Positions 8,676-12,253 of a stretch of DNA of 12,253 nucleotides are shown here, piece by piece; position 1 is the first letter of the stretch; the number at the start of each line of letters is the position of its first letter. A model generated the notes under the pieces. The model did not search any database. It saw nothing but the letters and a program-made list of their open reading frames with translations, and was not told the DNA's origin. Origin of the DNA: Thoreauomyces humboldtii (taxonomy: Eukaryota > Chytridiomycota > Chytridiomycetes > Spizellomycetales > Powellomycetaceae); contig JADGJA010000699.1 of NCBI GenBank assembly GCA_027596035.1, positions 1 through 12,253 on the forward strand, written 5' to 3'. The translations under genes were made by a program, and so were the position numbers.

Positions 8676-9065
8676 TCAGGAACTCTTGTACGTGTACAAA
8701 TACCCCTTCCCTTGCATTGCGCAATGTGCAGTATGCGTTGATCGAATGAGTTTGTCCAAGAAGGTCGTTCTGCGTCGAGGATCCTCCGGCCTTGGTGCAA
8801 GACGGGTGGCAGTGGCCAGTCTCCGGTTGAGGAACCACTTCGGGGAGTCGTCTGGGATGACCGTGTTGTCTGGCATGAGCTCGGGCTTGTACTGTACGAA
8901 CCCAGGACGACGTTCGTTCGCCGATGTACTTTGTGGCAGCCAACGAGTCACCCGAGTCCTGCCGCCTACCGCTGCCCGGAGAGGAACCGCCTGACAGTCC
9001 CCTGGCGTCGCTAGAGGACTTCTTTGAGCCTGGGACCCTTGGAAGGTGGTCAGACTGAAAGTCAT
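8676..9065 (-). CDS. Small hypothetical ORF, possibly containing one real exon
   Basis: An ORF of 129 codons from ATG at 9065 to TGA. I recognise no family. Codon use is uneven: the middle part (roughly 8790-8895, encoding YKPELMPDNTVIPDDSPKWF and following residues) has the C/G-ending third positions typical of the other genes here. Both ends look random. A TACAG acceptor-like site sits just before this part, so it could be one exon of a split gene rather than part of this single ORF. No signal peptide or membrane segment. It may well be spurious. Confidence 0.22.
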   Translation of the reverse strand: MTFSLTTFQGSQAQRSPLATPGDCQAVPLRAAVGGRTRVTRWLPQSTSANERRPGFVQYKPELMPDNTVIPDDSPKWFLNRRLATATRLAPRPEDPRRRTTFLDKLIRSTHTAHCAMQGKGYLYTYKSS

Positions 9066-9197
9066 TTCATTTGCTCGTCAACTCTTGGGGAAAAGCTACA
9101 GTACATAGGGAGAAGCTTAGAGGTGCCGGACCTCCCTGACAGGTTCTCGGCAGACCCTCTGTCGATTCCGATTCTGCTGACTCCGTTGACACCTAGG

Positions 9198-9475
9198 CAC
9201 TGAGTAGCTCAGTGGCTAGTGCGTGCTCCAGCTCACCCTGGAAGACAGGGGTGGGAATCCCGTCAAAAGCCCAAACGCCGGTATTGCCGACAGGTTGAGC
9301 CCGGGTCTATTCCTTCGGGGCGAAGAAGTGCACGACTTTTTGCACCGGTTTGGCTTCGCTATGCTCACTAACGCGCACGCTTCGGCCAGTGCCCCATCAG
9401 AACACACAGAAGCCAAGACGTCAGAGGCAGGAAAGGCAGACAATCGAAAGGCCTACCTTGCAGGTCAAAAAAAAA
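9198..9475 (+). mobile_element. Candidate tRNA-derived SINE or Pol III-transcribed RNA
   Basis: An A box TAGCTCAGTGG (9205-9215) matches the Pol III consensus perfectly. A B box GGTGGGAATCC (9250-9260) matches GGTTCRANYCC except at two positions. They start 45 bases apart, as in tRNA genes. The surrounding sequence does not fold as a functional tRNA: the acceptor arms do not pair, the D stem has a mismatch and the anticodon loop would have six bases. A tRNA-derived SINE head is therefore plausible, with the A9 run at 9467-9475 as the tail. Against this, a T5 run at 9337-9341 could terminate Pol III and define an RNA of roughly 145 bases. I see no target-site duplication. Boundaries are approximate. 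Confidence 0.4.
9313..9325 (+). other. Stem-loop CTTCG-GGG-CGAAG inside the tRNA-like unit
   Basis: A perfect five-pair stem with a three-base loop, just downstream of the B box. A second hairpin follows (GTGCA/TGCAC, 9328-9345), whose loop holds most of the T5 run. Both would be part of a Pol III transcript starting near 9198 or shortly upstream. Confidence 0.4.
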
Positions 9476-9574
9476 TTGTGTACTTCGGCCAAAGCGTAGT
9501 GCTCCAAAATAAGAAATGAGAAGAGAAACGGAGCCCCCTGCCTTTGAGGCATGCCCTCTTCGAATGCCACGTCG

Positions 9575-12028
9575 TCACGCCAAGATGCTCCTCATGAGAT
9601 GCGCCTGCAACCGTTCCCTCGCCGTTTCCTCGATCCTCTCAGCTATGAGGGGATTCTTCTTGAGACTGGCCATAAAGTCCTGCTTCTTGAGCGAGAACGT
9701 GGAGCATTCCGTTTTGGCGCGGACGGTCGCGGTCCGAGGGACGTCTTGCAGGAGTGCGACCTCACCGAACCAGGCGTCGGGTCCGCGAGCCTTGTCGATC
9801 TGCTCTCCGTACTCGGAAAGCACGTCAACCTCTCCCGACGCCAAAAAGAACATGCTGGAGACAAAAGATGGGTGCTGAGCACGTGTGATGTCTACTTGGG
9901 CCAACGGTTTGCCGCGTTTGCCTTCTCCTCCGCTTACCTGTCGGCCCGTTGACCGGCCTGAATGATGTTGTCGCCAGACTTCCAAAGTGTGAGCTCCATG
10001 AGCAGCGAAAGCTCCCCAATGATTTTGTCATCAACATCCATGAAGATGGGGATCTTGATACAAATATAATAGTCAGGTATGTGTACCATCAGTTTTGCCC
10101 GGCAACAAAATCTGAAGGCCGCACCTTTTGCAGCTGCTGCTTTACGACTTCGGAATGGAACTGCTCCGGAGTCTTGTGAAGCGCATCGCATCGTTCCTGG
10201 TACAGCGCGTATCGTTCGTCCACCGCATCCTGGATCTTCTTCTTGATGGCCGGGTGGCTTTCCTGCACTTCCTCCAGACTTTGCTTCGTAAGTTTGAGCA
10301 TGAAACACTGCTCCTTTGCTCGGATGTTGGCTGTGCGCTTGATGTTGAGGATGATGCCGAGCTCTCCGAAAAAGGCACCAGGACCCAAATCGGCGTGAAC
10401 GACATCGTCCGCGCCGAGGACCTGGGCAGATCCTCGGATGATGAAAAAGATGCAGTCCGAGTCGTCGCCCTTTGAGATGATCAGGGAACCTGCATCCACG
10501 ACCTCCGAAGTAACCCGTTGCGCAAGCGTCTCCAAGAATTGGTCAGGCGCATCGGCAAAGACGGGTAACTGCAAAGCGTGGGTTTTAGCAAATCGAAGGG
10601 CGAGTAGGGCAACTTCTACGCCCTCTGAGTGCAGTCATTCCAAACCTTTGTAATGTCTTGTCTGGCGATATTCGCAATGAACTCCATCCCGAAACTAATC
10701 TTGTACTCTCGTGCGTCCCACCACTTTTCCCTTGCTTGCGCGAACTCCTCTACCGTCGCGCGAAGTTGCGGGAACGGCGCAATGGCCTCTTGAATCTTTT
10801 GCTTTGTGAGGACATACAGAAAACAGTGCGTAAAGGCCTGCACGTTCGCGGTTCGTGGCTTGTCAAAGACTGATCAGATTTTCCATTAGCAAAATCAGTG
10901 AAAATAGAATACCAAGCCATAAAAGGACGTAATCGTGGACTTACGCACGCCCAGTTCTCCGAAAAACGACTTGTCGCTGAGTTTAGCGAGAGGGACATCG
11001 TCTCCTGAAAAGAAACAAAGAAGAGAGGATTGGGAGTGAACATGCCAAGTCCGTGGTCCGAACGAGTCCCGTTCCATTGGTTCAATGGGATCGGGCCGCG
11101 CGCACCTGTCCCATCCGGACCTGCTGCCATGACGTGCACGTCACCCGTCTCCAAGAAGAAGATTTCCGCACCCATCTCTCCCTTTGTGATGATGACCTGG
11201 CCGGGTTCTCTGGTCATCTGGGACGCAAGACTGGTGTGAGGGCGCGATACCCAGGCAAGACGCAGTAAAGAAAAATGAAAAGCACGCTAGACTAAAAGCT
11301 TGATCGGGAAGTCTCGATCCTGATGAGCCACGCACCTGGTAGGCTGAATGAGCGAGCTTCGTGAGCACCTCAGCAGGAAACCCAGCGAACAGCGGAAACA
11401 TCTTCAAAAGCCCGATGATGGTGGGAATGCTATGAGCAGACGTAAGCCTGGGATTGCCGCTCACGCGCCTGGAATGAATGTACTCGCGACGCGACAGGCC
11501 GAAGCTGGGTGTTGTCGATCCGGCTGGCTGAGAATCCATCGAATGCTTTTCCGATTTGGGCGTGATGGCTCCTGGAGTGTACACGGACTGAACTGGCATG
11601 TGATCGAACCCAGGCGAGGATTCTCCCGCTGTGGAGGTTATGGAGACTGCCGGTGTCGCGGCGCCGGCCAGGAGGGTGTAGGAGGAGAGGTCGTTCGCAT
11701 CGGTCAGCGGGTCGATGATGGTGTGGAGTTGCTGAGTGAGTTTGAGATGGCCCTGAACGCGGGCGGTGATGTCGTCGTAGGCCTTGAGCGTCGCCTGGAG
11801 CTGGTCCTGCAGTTGACACACCAACGCGAGGTGGTCTCGCAGGACCTTGTTGGCGGTAAGCAGCTTTGCTTTGTCGACTTCAGCCGCTTCGCAGCGGTTC
11901 CGAAGGGAGACGATGGTGCCCTCCTGATCTGAGATGCGCTTGATAAGAGCGCCCGTGTCTCCGACGGGGATCCCGAAGTTTCGGAACTCTGTTGATAGCG
12001 AACGTGGTGGAGGAGGGTCGGAAGACAT
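9575..12028 (-). CDS. Coiled-coil protein with three cyclic-nucleotide-binding domains, seven exons
   Basis: Exons: 12028-11336, 11217-11106, 11004-10945, 10869-10646, 10568-10125, 10053-9938, 9854-9575; 642 aa, introns 71-118 bp. An N-terminal predicted coiled coil (about residues 25-105) and a Ser/Pro-rich linker precede three CNBD folds: about 207-315, 364-470 and 512-620. Each has a phosphate-binding cassette: FGELGVLFDKPRTANV (283-298), FGELGIILNIKRTANI (430-445) and FGEVALLQDVPRTATV (579-594). All keep the ribose-contact Glu (285, 432, 581) and phosphate-contact Arg (294, 441, 590), so all may bind cAMP or cGMP. No kinase, channel or exchange-factor domain and no clear PKA inhibitor site (RRxS/A/G) is present, so it is not a standard PKA regulatory subunit. 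The function is unknown; a cyclic-nucleotide sensor or scaffold is likely. Confidence 0.85.
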
Positions 12029-12253
12029 GATGGGGTATCTTTATTTGCCGGAGGAGGACCAGGGAACGGTTATGGTAGGGGCGGCCCTGCCTCAGCTGGT
12101 TCCGGGCGAGGGAAGATCAGTGCGAAGGCCGTATTATGCGTTGCAGAAGTACGTTTGAAGTATCCGACTCTTTTCAACTGGCGCTGTGCTCTCGTGGGAA
12201 ATCCAAGCGACCCAAGCGATAGACATGTACGTATTCACGTTCGGACCTTGTTC
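12029..12253. other. Upstream region of the triple-CNBD gene, right edge
   Basis: The remaining 225 bp contain the promoter side of the triple-CNBD gene. A plus-strand frame beginning with ATG codons at 12027/12030 runs 43-44 codons to TGA at 12156-12158. It overlaps the start codon of the CNBD gene in antisense, so it is not called. No TATA box is evident. Confidence 0.4.

Larger units (their letters stand above)
9066..9574. other. Intergenic stretch 3' of the triple-CNBD gene, contains tRNA-like unit
   Basis: About 500 bp. The middle is occupied by the tRNA-like Pol III promoter unit listed separately and by an A9 run at 9467-9475. The right end is the 3' untranslated region of the triple-CNBD gene. 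A plus-strand ORF at 9223-9519 crosses the tRNA-like unit and the A-run and is not protein-like. Nothing else is recognised. Confidence 0.5.

Noticed and set aside
9198..9271. Functional tRNA gene
   Set aside because: The A and B boxes are correctly spaced, but the acceptor arms do not pair, the D stem is mismatched and the anticodon arm does not form a five-pair stem with a seven-base loop.
10569..10645. Alternative splice using the CAG at about 10627 in the CNBD gene
   Set aside because: This site leads directly to an in-frame TAG. The acceptor TTTGCAG before LPVF keeps the frame and the domain start.
12027..12158. Plus-strand ORF at the right edge reading MMGYLYLPEEDQG...
   Set aside because: It is short, overlaps the CNBD start codon in antisense and has no recognised domain. 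It could be an exon of a divergent gene but nothing supports it.

Overview
This looks like a piece of a fungal nuclear genome. Five protein genes can be reconstructed with good support. Four are split by short spliceosomal introns (18 in total, 61-118 bp, GT...AG). They encode the eukaryotic factors MED22 and PEX19, a eukaryotic-type malate dehydrogenase, a type I membrane protein and a protein with three cyclic-nucleotide-binding domains; the fifth, intronless gene encodes a GPI-anchored fasciclin protein. An early-diverging (zoosporic, chytrid-like) fungus fits this mix, but that placement is an inference. The window contains no bacterial operon structure, phage, CRISPR array or rRNA.

Layout. 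Positions 1-453 (-) hold an open frame that runs off the left edge and may be an exon of an unknown gene. Positions 758-1956 (-) are malate dehydrogenase in four exons, the first coding exon being only the ATG. Divergent to it, 2338-2886 (+) is Mediator subunit MED22 in two exons; the 381-bp space between them carries a GGGTC repeat able to form a G-quadruplex. Convergent with MED22, 3069-4265 (-) is PEX19 in four exons, ending in a CaaX box. Positions 4523-6492 (-) encode, in six exons, a signal peptide, a bacterial-style iron/cobalamin periplasmic-binding-protein domain, one transmembrane helix and a short cytosolic tail. Positions 6958-8058 (-) are an intronless GPI-anchored protein with two FAS1 domains and a clear TATA box. 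The stretch 8059-9574 is mostly unexplained: it has a weak small ORF and a tRNA-like unit (A box, B box, T5 run, later an A9 run) that is either a tRNA-derived SINE or a Pol III RNA gene. Positions 9575-12028 (-) encode, in seven exons, a coiled-coil protein with three cyclic-nucleotide-binding domains. The right end (12029-12253) is upstream sequence of that gene.

The genes do not form one pathway. MDH, MED22 and PEX19 are housekeeping genes. The two neighbours at 4.5-8.1 kb both encode secreted or surface-anchored proteins. The least conventional members are the membrane-anchored binding protein and the triple-CNBD protein. Exon borders come from reading splice signals together with reading-frame and family continuity; no transcript data were available.
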